From: Calamus simplicifolius
Lineage: Eukaryota > Streptophyta > Magnoliopsida > Arecales > Arecaceae
Length of the DNA: 64,000 nucleotides
Direction of reading: 5' to 3'
NCBI GenBank assembly: GCA_900491605.1
Contig: UESW01001858.1
Span: forward strand, 92,756 to 156,755
The translations under genes were made by a program, and so were the position numbers. Within the stretch, counting starts at the first letter, position 1; each line of letters begins with the position of its first letter. Positions 31,345 to 42,368 of this stretch are shown here, piece after piece. Under the pieces are notes generated by a model. The model did no database searches and was not told the DNA's origin. It worked only from the letters and a program-made list of their open reading frames with translations.

Positions 31345-33137
31345 TGACAGCGGCATCGGTCTCAACGTTGGCCGCATCCCATCTCGATCTTGGTGTCGGC
31401 CGCGGCCCACTTCGACCTCAACGTCCGCGACGGCCCACCTCGGCCTCGGCAATCGGCCTTGCCCCGCTCAGCCACCTCGGCTCCAGCCAGCCCCGGCTCC
31501 TCCTAGCCAGCCCCGGCATGTTCCTAGCCGGCCCCCTATGTCTCCAAGCTGGGCGGCCCCGGCACTTCCCAGCCGGCCCCGGCACCTCCCAGCCGGTCCC
31601 GGCACTTTCCTAGCCGGCCCCCTACGTCTCCAAGCTGGCTGGCCCTGGCACCTTCCCAAGCAGCCCGGCATCTTCCTAGCCGGCCCCTACGTCTCCAAGC
31701 TGGCTGACCCCTGCACCTTCCCAAGCGGCCCGGCGTCTTCCTAGCCGCCCCCCTACGTCTCCAAGGTAGGCGGCCCCGGCTCCTCCTAGCCGGCCCCGGC
31801 ACTTTCCTAGCCGGCCCCCGGCATGTCCAAGCTGGCCGGCCTCGGCACCTTCCCAAGCGGCCCGGCGACTTCCTAGCCGGCCCCCTACGTCTCCAAGTTA
31901 GGCGGCCCCGGCACCTCCCAGTCAGCCCCGACACCTTCCCAAGCAGCTCGGCATCTTCCTAGCCGGCCCCCTACGTCTTCCAAGCTGGCGGCCCCGGCAC
32001 TTCCCAGCTGGCCCATGCACCTTCCAGTCAGCCCCAGCACTTTCCTGGTCGGCCCCGGCATCTCCAAGCCCGCCGAGTCGGCCCCGACCCTTCCTGATCG
32101 GCCCCTCTTGGCCCCAGCATCTCCAAGCCCACCGAGTCGGCCCCGGCCCTTCCTGGCCGGCCCCTCTCGGCCCCGGCATCTCCGAGTTCTCCAAGCCCGC
32201 CGAGTCGGCCCCGACCCTTCCTGGTCGGCCCTTCTTGGCCCCGGCGTCTCCAAGCCCGTCGAGTGGGCCCCAACCCTTCCTGGTCGGCCCTTCTTGGCCC
32301 CGGCGTCTCCAAGCCCGCCGATTCGGCCCCGGCCATTCCTGGCCGGCCCCTCTTGGCCCCGGCATCTCCGAGTTCTTCAAGCCCGCCGAGTCAGCCCCAG
32401 CTATTCCTGGCCAGCCCCTCTCATCCCCGGCATCTCCAAGCCCGCCGAGCCGGCCCCGGCCATTCCTGGCCTATCCCGCCCCGGTACTTCTTGGCCGGGG
32501 AGGTCGGCCCCGGCCGCCCCTGGCCAACCGGGTTCAGCCTCGACTCCCTTGGGAGGTTCAAGGTGTCCCAGTTCTCCCCAGCATGGCCCCAGTAGTTCAA
32601 GAAACCGCCTCTCTGACTCGTGCCGCCTGACAATGCCAGGTCTACCTACTACTAGCCACGTTGTTGATGGGACTAGACCCAACTACCCAACAGCCTCGCT
32701 GGCTGATGGGACTTAGCCCACCAACCACCACTTTCTTCCATTCCGATGAGACAGGACCCACCAACCAGCGCAGATTCATGCAACTCCTAAGAACTCCGCA
32801 GACATTCCCTCCTCACGAAATCCCACGTGATCATGCCAGGGTCAACCCCTATAAAAAGGTGAATCCACCCAGTAAACAGGTATGCGCGATAATCCCCAAA
32901 ATCGCTGCCTTAGCATTCAGGAAGGAATCCCTCCTCCCTGAGACCTCATTTCTCATACTAAAAAGGGCTCACTCGATCCCCTCTTCAGCTGTGACCTCAG
33001 TTTCTAACTTGGGCATCGGAGGGTCCCACCGGAGAACCATCTTCGATCCTGGGACTTTTCTGCAAGTAACCTGGTGAAGAAGAGCCTGGAGAAGCATTCC
33101 GTTCCCGACATCCAGGATAGGTGATTGAGCGTCATCA
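31345..33137 (+). repeat. LTR region of Tat-type gypsy element 3, with GC-rich minisatellite
   Basis: The right end (GCGTCATCA, 33137) directly precedes a primer-binding-like GATTGGTGCACCAGG. Upstream is a TATA box (CTATAAAAAG, about 32850) and a long minisatellite (31400-32500) built on CGGCCCCGGC, CTTCCTGGCCGGCCC and TCTCCAAGCCCGCCGAGTC units of about 30-70 bp. Open frames on both strands over the minisatellite are repeat artefacts. The 5' start of the LTR is not defined; it meets the copia env-like ORF near 31300-31345. Confidence 0.65.
31400..32500. repeat. GC-rich minisatellite (GGCCCCGGC / CCAAGCCCGCCGAG)
   Basis: Over 1 kb of imperfect tandem units. The left half uses CTTCCTAGCCGGCCCC and CTACGTCTCCAAGCTGG; the right half uses CTTCCTGGTCGGCCC, TTGGCCCCGGC and TCTCCAAGCCCGCCGAG with a roughly 55-75-bp period. 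Very high GC against AT-rich neighbours. Confidence 0.85.
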
Positions 33138-33156
33138 GATTGGTGCACCAGGAAGG
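33138..33156 (+). other. Probable primer-binding site of Tat-type element 3
   Basis: GATTGGTGCACCAGGAAGG immediately after the LTR end. The same slot in element 1 reads (minus strand) GATTGGTGCGCCAGGTAGG, so this is a shared feature of the family. The tRNA is not assigned here. Confidence 0.6.
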
Positions 33157-33238
33157 AGGATAAGAAAAAGTAGCGAACGTTCTCCCTGCGCTACATCTCG
33201 GTAGGCGAGACTCTCTCCCCCTCTTCTCTTCGAGAAGC

Positions 33239-34066
33239 CATGGTGGTGACGCGAGCTCAGGATGCCTCCGTCAGCTGTCCAGCGGGACTCCCCCTGCCAA
33301 CTAGGCAGCAGGAGGCCAATCCCCCTGCTACCAACCCTCCAGTTACCTGCCCGCCATCGGAGGCTGTTGATCAAATAGCGGAGCAGCTGGCGACTCTTTC
33401 CCAGCAAGTCCAGAATCTCACCGCCATGGTCCACGGGCTCCAGCAACAACAGTCCGTGGCCACCCAGCATCAGACTGCTCCCCCCGCCAGTCAACAGTCG
33501 GCGAGGGGAGGTTCTCCTCGGCGGGAGGCCATCGGCGAGAGACCGGCCGACGTCAGGTTTTTCCTAGGAAGCCTCGACGCGAGCCCTCCAAGCGGCCACG
33601 GTCCCCTGACCATGGCCCCAACAAATTTTCTCCCAAGCCACATCATCACAAGGAACCCAAGCGGAAGTCCCAACTTCCGTCTCCATCTCCTTCTGCCTCT
33701 TCTTCTTCTTCTTCCTCCGAGCCATCTCGGAGGGCCCCGACGATCAGCCGCCAGGTGGAGGAATGCTTGGAGGAGTGCAACAGGCGCCTCGATGAGCTCA
33801 CCAAGAAGATCAACCATCAGTCAGAGGAAGAGTTCGACACTCATCCTCCTTACACCCGCCGGATATTGGAGGAACCAGTCCCCTCTAGGTTTCGCTTTCC
33901 TCAGATAGACCCGTACGATGGTACGACGGATCCTTTCGATCATCTCGAGAGTTACAAAGTAATGATGCAAATCCAGGGCGCTTCAGACGCCCTTCTCTGC
34001 AAGGCCTTCCCTGCCACTCTACGGAAGGCCGCCCGTGCATGGCACTCACGCATGCCCCCTCACATC
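33239..34066 (+). pseudogene. gag of Tat-type gypsy element 3 (truncated)
   Basis: Opens MVVTRAQDASVSC, like the element 1 gag start (MVTTRAQEAS). A glutamine-rich stretch (TLSQQVQNLTAMVHGLQQQQ, 33393 on) is followed, after a frame change near 33740, by VEECLEECNRRLDELTKKI and the Tat gag core FRFPQIDPYDGTTDPFDHLE, SYKVMMQIQGASDALLCKAF, PATLRKAARAW. Compared with element 1, reading is lost after PPH-I near 34066, where it passes into CACTA transposase sequence. No pol follows. Confidence 0.88.
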
Positions 34067-34942
34067 AACGATGATGAAATTGGATTGAAACTTTATACTA
34101 AGTTTGCATATTGATTCAACGAATATGTGAGTATTAAATTGGCACATTGCTTAGAGGTTAACCAGAGCATACTGTATACAAACTAATTATGTTTTCATGA
34201 TTTTAAGACTAATAATCTTTCTTCGAATGTTGATGACATTTTCATTAAATCTCTAGCACAATGGCTGTTGACTAGAGTTAATACATACACTGGATATTTT
34301 ATGAATGAGTACAAGTTTTAGGTTGAGTCTTTGGGTTCTTCAAGAGCAACTCAAAATTGGGGGATATGTGTGCAAGGTCAAAGTGTTGGTGCATATCAGC
34401 AAGATTATTTTGGAAAGCTACAGGAGATTGTTGAAGTTGAGTATCCTGATTGGCCTATTAAATGCACTATATTGTTCAAATATGAATGGTTTGATCCAAC
34501 TCCAAATGTAAGAACAAAAGTGCATAAAGATTATAATCTTGTTGAAGTATGTTATAGAAGAAGCTTGAACAAATATGAACCATTCATTCTGGCATCTCAA
34601 GCTAAACAAGTATATTACTCAACATATCCAAGCCTTCGAAACGATAAGAGAGATTGGTGGGCTATAAGTAAAATAAAGCCACGGGCGACCATTTCTATGC
34701 CGGTAAGCTCATCAACACAAATACTTGAATCCCCAGCTTTTCAAGAAGATATCATGGAAGCACATGCAATTCAAGATGATTCGCTTGATCTAGATCCAAT
34801 CCATAATGATCCAACCGGTGCTTCACTCAAAATTGAGGATGTGGATGAGGTTTCAAATGATGAAGAAGATGAATATGAATCACAACCAGAGACAGAGTCT
34901 GACGAAGAACCCGAACTTGAGAATACAAATGATAGTGACTAA
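34067..34942 (+). pseudogene. CACTA TNP2-type transposase, C-terminal DUF4216 region
   Basis: C-terminal part of the CACTA transposase. After poorly preserved text (34067-34320) the frame from about 34320 to the TAA at 34940-34942 shows DUF4216 hallmarks: NWGICVQGQSVGA, DYFGKLQEIVEVEYP, ILFKYEWFDPTPNVR, DYNLVEVCYRRSLNKYEPFI, ASQAKQVYYSTYPSL, DWWAISKIKPRA. It ends in an acidic tail, as TNP2 proteins often do. The catalytic core is not in the window. Confidence 0.85.
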
Positions 34943-35019
34943 GTATTGAAACTCTGATTACAAATTAAAAATAAAATTTTTGTTTTGCACTTTTTTTTTG
35001 ATTCATTCTAATTCTATTA

Positions 35020-36402
35020 TATACACTACTATGAGAGATCGTGGACGATTTATAGCCCAAGGCAATCTGCTGGAACGGGCGACGACTCTTCTGATGCAAC
35101 ACATAATAGCTCCTCTGGACAGGAGCACCATACCCGAGAGACGTCTGCTGAGGAGCAGCCAGGATCATTTGCTGGGCCATCATCGGATGACAGTTCTTTC
35201 TCCATCGGGAGGAGGAGGCTTCTATTTGTTAATGATCAGTTAGTGTATTTCTATTATCATATAACTTGTTCAGAAATTTGTTATATTATTAAATTATATC
35301 TTATGTTTTACTATACTTGCATAGATTTGTAGAGAGACATATTGTTTCAATGCGCATCATCGATATATTTAAGAGGCGTGCAGATCCGGAGGGGTATTGT
35401 TGGGAGCGCCTCAGTGAGAAGGTGAGGGAGTTCTATTGGACAGAGTTTCAGATATGTATTTTATCTTTGCATGATGTTTAATTGCATTTATAATGTCATA
35501 TTATCAACATATGTCTGTATAATTTATTTATTACAATATGTATATTCACAATTATTCTGCCTATAGAAAGAATTTGAGTGGGATCCAGCCCTCACTCCTT
35601 TAATTAGAGTAGCTTGGACTTTACTTGTTCTCCTTCGATACTCTAATAATTTATGCCACTAGCGGAGGGCATCGAAACGCCTCGCTCATATCACCGATTC
35701 TATATAGGATGGCTGGCAGCAGTAGTGGGCGGACCCCCAATGGTGGAGGAGGTCGGCCATAGCTAGCTCGAACCACCGATCCGAGAAAGATGGTCTGGGC
35801 ACTAGTCTTTTCTGCCACAGAGCTGGATCCATTTCGATTGAGAAGCATCGACATCGTCATGTAAGTATATAAATTTATTAGTTAGCTATATACATATTAA
35901 TGATAAATTTTTTAAAATTTGAAATGTTATTTTTCAGAGGCTGAAGAAAGGCGTCGATCCAAGGCATTGGTAGTTGTTCAAGATGACTCATATGAAAAAA
36001 GATGGGTCTTGGGTTGATAATCGCTCACAGAGTATCGAAGTAAGTAAATCATTAAAAACATGATGTATTTATTGATAGATTTGCTTCAATATGAGTTGCA
36101 TTATATTTGATATGTACTCTTTGCAGGCACATATGGATGAGTTATTACTTCAATATGAGTTGCATTATATTTGATATGTACTCTTTGCAGGCACATATGG
36201 ATGAGCTATTACTTCAATATGAGTTGCAGATCTACACAGCCATTAGAGGAGGAAGGGTCCATGCCTGATCCTTTGCCACAGGAGAGCGGCCGCATCTTCT
36301 TACAGGCTATTAGTGCACAGCCGAAAGATCGTAGAGTTTATGGTCTGGGTGCCAAAGCTTCTGCATTCTTCTTCCGACGCGGTTCCTCTTCTTCTAGTTA
36401 GG
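35020..36402 (+). pseudogene. CACTA second gene, Transposase_24 (Ptta/En/Spm) remnant
   Basis: The accessory DNA-binding protein gene of CACTA elements, in exon-like pieces. A serine-rich N-terminal part (35030-35240) is followed by RFVERHIVSMRIIDIFKRRAD and ERLSEKVREFYWTEF (about 35325-35450), KEFEWDPAL (about 35570), an AHMDELLLQYELQ piece (36185-36230) and a C-terminal stretch RIFLQAISAQPKDRRVYGLG (36289 on) ending TAG 36400. Likely introns lie between (35240-35325, 35450-35565, 35860-35935). Stops in several pieces suggest decay. Family assigned from these phrases and position. Confidence 0.65.
36090..36226 (+). repeat. ~57-bp tandem duplication spanning an intron-exon boundary
   Basis: ATTACTTCAATATGAGTTGC followed by ATATTTGATATGTACTCTTTGCAG-type sequence and CACATATGGATGAG occurs twice in a row, so the 3' splice site and first bases of the exon are doubled. 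Confidence 0.8.
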
Positions 36403-36779
36403 GTGGCACCGGCGATTATGAGCAAATTGAGCATTCCATGGTAGAACATGTAAAATCAAAGATGATGACGAAGATCGCGAACATCCGATGGGAATATCAA
36501 GAGGAATGCGTTCACTATGAGTGATAGTTAGAAGAGATACGAGAATTGGTCATGTGTATGTTGTCGACGTAATATTTATATTTCGACATTATATTATATT
36601 TTATGATATATTAAACCTTTTTTTGGATTTGTGTGGTACTAGTTTCTATTATTAATACATTAATTTTTGATATTTTATTTTTATTTTTAATGAATTATTC
36701 TGTTTATGAATGTGTTTTATGAAATTTAAATATTATTTAAGCATATTAGTTAAAATTAAAAAAATATAAATTTATATAA

Positions 36780-37118
36780 AAATATTAGCGATGCCAATTA
36801 GGTTTAATAAAATTTTATATAAAAATATTAGCGTCACTAATTAGCTATGCCTTGTGGCATCGCTAAAATAGATGCCAATTAGGTTTAATGAAAATTTAAT
36901 ATAAAAATATTAGTGTCATTAATTAGCTACGCTTTGTGGCATCGCTAAAATAATCACTAATTAGCAATAAAAATTTTTGGCGTCGCTAATTTTATTTGTG
37001 ATGATCGTTTTAGCGATAAATTTTTAGCGTTGCTGTTGCATTGCTAATTAGATTAGTGGTGAATTTTTTTATTTAGCACTGCCAAAATGGTGTTGCTAAT
37101 TTCAAAAATTTTTGTAGT
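36780..37118. repeat. CACTA subterminal repeats and right terminus
   Basis: Repeated TTAGCGATGCC / GGCATCGCTAA / GCGTCGCTAA in both orientations, ending in TTTTTGTAGTG. The motif resembles, but is not the same as, the GCGACGCAA set at 17455-17766. Confidence 0.75.
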
Positions 37119-38299
37119 GTGAACACACTCCAGAATCCAATAATTGAGAAACAGCTTGTTACCTGTACACCCATAATCCATCTGCCACCGTTATAAGTTT
37201 GAAAACTCCACGACAGCATTTATTGGGAGCTACAACCGCTAGCCTTCAATGAATCGAGCACAGAGTGATGCAATATATAATTATTTTATAATTTTAAAAA
37301 TTAGATCAGTCAATCGATTGAATTGATTCAATCAAAAATTGATCATCAATTTGATTCAATATTATTTTTTAAGTTATAATTTAATAAAAATTAAAAAAAC
37401 TCATTGAATCAGTAGGGTTTTAAAAAACTGATTCAATCTTAATTTTTAAATTATTTATTTTAATAAATAAAAAAATTAAAAAATAATAGAGTGGTTATAA
37501 AAAAGAAAACCTGTACATAGGTCATGGGTTTGAACTCCATAGCTAACATATTTTTATAGTTGAAAAAAAGGCTTAGATGAAAGAATTGAGTTTTAATAAA
37601 TGAAATTAGGGTTGAATTTTTTAGATTTTTAATTTTTCACTTGAATTAGTATTTATATATTATTTCTATATTATTAAATTAAAAATTAATTATGATATCA
37701 TTCGGTTCAATCAAACCGGTTTATCCGATCGAACCGATTGACCCACGACCCAAATGTACGTCAAGCTGGTTTGTTGTCCGATTGATTTTCAAAACATTAG
37801 ACTATTTCACGGTTTTTCACTTGAATTAATATTTATATTATTATTTTTATATTATTAAATTAAAATTAATTATGATATATTCAATTCGATCAAACTAATT
37901 TATTTGATTGAACCAATTGACAAGGACCTAAATGTCAAGCTGGTTTGTTGTTGATCCGATTTTCAAAACATTGAATTATTTCAATGGTTTCCCACTACAT
38001 TCATGATCGATGCGATACATTGAGTGGGTTCCATATGCTAACCTATCCACACATCATCCTTCAAGTTATCTTTGCGCTCATACACCATTGGATTACCGGT
38101 AGCACGAATCTCAAGCTCTGCAAACCAGTACAGCGAATTGGAGAATGATCCTACGATACTTCTCTCGCGAAAAAACCTCTTTTTTTTTTTTTTTTTTTTC
38201 AAAATTAGCGTAGAGGATGTCCTTGATAAGTCTTACCGAGGGCTCTGATTCATTTATATTTTTTCTGCTTTCCCTGGACCTTGTCTCCTACCTTCTCCT
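37119..38299. other. Upstream region of CER1-like copy A with a dispersed AT-rich repeat
   Basis: No gene. 37290-37990 holds diverged copies of a repeat with AACCGGTTTATCCGATCGAA and GACCCACGACCCAAATG, also found at about 27500 and 40737. 37970-38215 is repeated at 41015-41222 upstream of copy B, with an extra T-run (38180-38199) here. Confidence 0.6.
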
Positions 38300-38307
38300 T
38301 ATAAATA
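38300..38307 (+). promoter_or_regulatory. TATA box of CER1-like copy A
   Basis: TATAAATA, 115 bp upstream of the ATG at 38415, in a block conserved in copy B (41311-41318). Spacing suits transcription starting about 30 bp downstream, giving an ~80-bp leader. Confidence 0.65.
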
Positions 38308-38414
38308 GAGGGAGGGGGGTATCCCGTATATCTATAGAGAGCTTAACTCCCCATCTGACAAGTGAGAGGAAGAGAGTCTGTGAGTGTGCGTGTTTCCTGA
38401 GGTGGTGAAAGGAA

Positions 38415-39515
38415 ATGGCTGCCCCCTTATCGTCCTGGCCTTGGGGAAACTTGGGTGGCTACAAGGCATGTGATGTAACCTGATTTCTTCGTTCCTACAG
38501 TACTCTTTTATTTTATTTTACTCCACAGCTTTCTCCCTTGTTTTCCCCTGTTTTTCTTCTAATCATCCTCCTCAGGAGCTTGGCAAGTTATGGCATAGGC
38601 TCCTCAAAGTGTTCCTATGTTTTTGTTTTGGTTTGGTGCAGTATGTCTTGTACGGACCTCTTGTACAATGGCTCTGTATTCCTGGGGGACTGGGAGATCA
38701 AATGATTGGTGTATTCACCTTCTAGTCCTCTGTGGCCTCAGAGGGCTCATATACCAATCCTGGACCTCCTTCAGCAACATGCTCTTCCTCGCCCGGAGGC
38801 GGCGAGTGATCACAGACGGCGTCGACTTCAGGCAAATCGACAACGAGTGGCACTGGTAGACTCCCAAATGGACCCCTTCACTAAAATATTTGAATATTTG
38901 GATGTCGTTCGATCTTAAGTGTATGTTGTTTTCTTGCTTCAGGGACAACTTCCTCATCCTCCAAGCTCTCATTGGAGCCATGGCAGTTTACTTGGTGCCA
39001 TCCTTGAGAGACCTCCCATTTTGGGACATCAGAGGGTGCATTATTGCCTTGTTATTCCACGTGGGCGTCTCAGAGCCCCTGTTCTACTGGGTGCATAGAT
39101 GCTTTCACACAGGCCAACTCTTCACCAACTACCATTCATTGCACCACTCCTCTATGGTTCCCCAGTCCTTCACAGGTACAAAACGAGGCAGCAAGACTAC
39201 CAGCTTTTGTTAAATTATTGTTCTCAATCCGTGCAAATGGAATGCGATGATGATTAGCTTTGTACTTTATCATCTTTGTTTTCTCTTTGGCCCAGCTGGA
39301 TTAGGGACTCCTTTGGAGCACCTAATGCTTTGTGTGGTGATGGGTGCCCCGCTTCTTGGGGCTTTCTTGATGGGATCGGGCTCTGTTGGCTTGATATATG
39401 GCTACATTCTCATCTTTGACTTCCTGAGGTGCATGGGGCATAGCAATGTGGAGGTGTTTTCTCATGGCTTGTTTGAGGCGCTTCCTTTTCTCAGATACCT
39501 TATTTATACCCCTAC
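38415..39515 (+). pseudogene. CER1-like gene copy A, exons 1-4 (N-terminal hydroxylase domain), frameshifted
   Basis: N-terminal part of a CER1-family fatty acid hydroxylase-like wax enzyme. Exons: 38415-38465 (MAAPLSSWPWGNLGGYK), 38642-38855, 38943-39175, 39296-39515. Histidine motifs for the di-iron site are in exon 3: HRCFH and HSLHH; exon 4 has GHSNVEV and hydrophobic membrane stretches. Introns 2-4 start GT and end AG; intron 1 starts GC. Exon 2 is 214 bp against 215 bp in copy B: one base is lost near 38665, so the frame shifts after YVLYGPLV. Exon 5 onward (third histidine cluster, C-terminal domain) is not found; the gene ends in a microsatellite-rich intron. Probable pseudogene. Confidence 0.88.
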
Positions 39516-40734
<1,219 letters not shown>

Positions 40735-41310
40735 ATATCATCCGGTTCGATCAAACCTGTTTATCCAATCGAACCGATTGACCCACGACCCAAATGTGAA
40801 GTTGATTTATTGTCTGGCCCGGGTTTTTAAAACATTAGACTATTTCATCGATTTTTCGCTTGGATTGATATTTATATATATTATTTTATATTATTAAATT
40901 AAAAATTATTTATGATATAATTTAATTTGATTAAATTAATTTATTTAATTGAACCAATTAACCCAGAACCTAAATGTCAAGCTGGTTTGTTGTTCGATCA
41001 GATTTTCAAAACATTGGATTATTTCAATGGTTTCCCACTACATTCATGATCGACACGATACATTGAGTGGGTTCCATATGCTAACCTATCCACACATCAT
41101 CCTTCAGGTTATCTTTGCGCTCATACACCATTGGATTACCGATAGCACGAATCTCAAGCTCTGCAAACCAGTACAGCGAATTGGAGAATGAACCTACGAT
41201 ACTTCTCTCGCGAAAAAACCTCGTAGAGGATGTCCTTGATAAGTCTTACCGAGGGCTCTGATTCATTTATTTTTTCTGCTTTCCCTGGACCTTGTCTCCT
41301 ACCTTCTCCT

Positions 41311-41318
41311 TATAAATA
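41311..41318 (+). promoter_or_regulatory. TATA box of CER1-like copy B
   Basis: TATAAATA, 113 bp upstream of the ATG at 41424, in sequence shared with copy A. Confidence 0.65.
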
Positions 41319-41423
41319 GAGGGAGGGGGGTATCCCGTATATCTATAGAGAGCTTAACTCCCCATCTGACAAGTGAGAGGAAGAGAGTCTGTGAGTGAGT
41401 GTTTCCTGAGGTGGTGAGAGGAA

Positions 41424-42367
41424 ATGGATGCTTCCTTGTCGTCGTGGCCTTGGGGAAACTTGGGTGGCTACAAGGCATGTGATGTAACCTGATTTCTTCG
41501 TTCCTACAGTACTCTTTTCTTTTATTTTACTCCACAGCTTTCTCCCTTGTTTTCCCCTGTTTTTCTTCTAATCATCCTCATCATGAGCTTGGCAAGTTAT
41601 GGCATATAGGCTCATCAAAGTGTTCATATGTTTTTGTTTTGGTTTGTTGCAGTATGTCTTGTACGGGCCTCTTGTAACAAAGGCTCTGTATTCCTGGGGG
41701 ACTGGGAGATCAAATGATTGGTGTCTTCACCTTCTAGTCCTCTGTGGCCTCAGAGGGCTCATATACCAATCCTGGACCTCCTTCAGCAACATGCTCTTCC
41801 TCACCCGGAGGCGGCGAGTGATCACAGACGGCGTCGACTTCAGGCAAATCGACAAGGAGTGGCACTGGTAGACTCCCAAATGGGACCCTTAATTCACTAA
41901 AATATTGAATATTTGGATGTCGTTCGATCTTAAGTGTATGTTGTTTTCTTGCTTCAGGGACAACTTCCTCATCCTCCAAGCTCTCATTGGAGCCATGGCA
42001 GTTTACTTGGTGCCATCCTTGAGAGACCTCCCAATTTGGGACATCAGAGGGTGCATTATTGCCTTTTTATTCCACGTGGGCGTCTCAGAGCCCCTGTTCT
42101 ACTGGGTGCATAGATGCTTTCACACAGGCCAACTCTTCACCAACTACCATTCATTGCACCACTCCTCTATGGTTCCCCAGTCCTTCACAGGTACAAAAAC
42201 GAGGCAGCAAGACTTCCAGCTTTTGTTAAATTATTATTCTCAATCCGTGCAAATGGAATGCGATGATGATTAGCTTTGTACTTTATCATATTTGTTTTCT
42301 CTTTGGCCCAGCTGGATTAGGGACTCCTTTGGAGCACCTAATGCTTTGTGTGGTGATGGGTGCCCCG
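41424..42367 (+). CDS. CER1-like gene copy B, exons 1-4 (5' part only, open frame)
   Basis: Same gene start as copy A, 3009 bp downstream, but with an open frame. Exons 41424-41474 (MDASLSSWPWGNLGGYK), 41653-41867, 41958-42190 and 42312-42367 (incomplete). Exon 2 gives YVLYGPLVTKALYSW and RRRRVITDGVDFRQID; exon 3 gives WDNFLILQALIGAMAVYL and the histidine motifs HRCFH and HSLHH; exon 4 starts AGLGTPLEHLMLCVV and stops at the N (42368). Phases join correctly (0, 2, 1). The enzyme would act in alkane/wax formation in the endoplasmic reticulum membrane. Because the cut falls on an ambiguous base, this may be an intact gene broken by assembly rather than a truncated one. Confidence 0.85.
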
Positions 42368-42368
42368 N
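42368..42368. other. Ambiguous base N at a breakpoint
   Basis: The only N in the window. It separates CER1-like exon 4 (identical to copy A up to GTGCCCCG) from unrelated copia sequence, so it probably marks an assembly join or a collapsed gap. Confidence 0.8.

Larger units (their letters stand above)
34067..37118 (+). mobile_element. 3' half of a CACTA (En/Spm) transposon
   Basis: Holds the end of a TNP2-type transposase gene with a DUF4216 domain, a second gene of the Transposase_24 type, and a right terminus with TTTTTGTAGTG at 37108-37118. The last 340 bp carry subterminal repeats (TTAGCGATGCC, GGCATCGCTAA, TTAGCGTC). The left half is missing: it joins a Tat-type gag at about 34066. No 3-bp target duplication can be tested. 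Confidence 0.85.

Noticed and set aside
31286..32716. Long proline/arginine-rich open frames on both strands
   Set aside because: They lie wholly in a GC-rich minisatellite; stop codons are rare by composition and all six frames look alike.
17455..37118. One CACTA element spanning both CACTA-type ends
   Set aside because: Subterminal repeat words differ, and the would-be target duplications (AAT and TGA) do not match.
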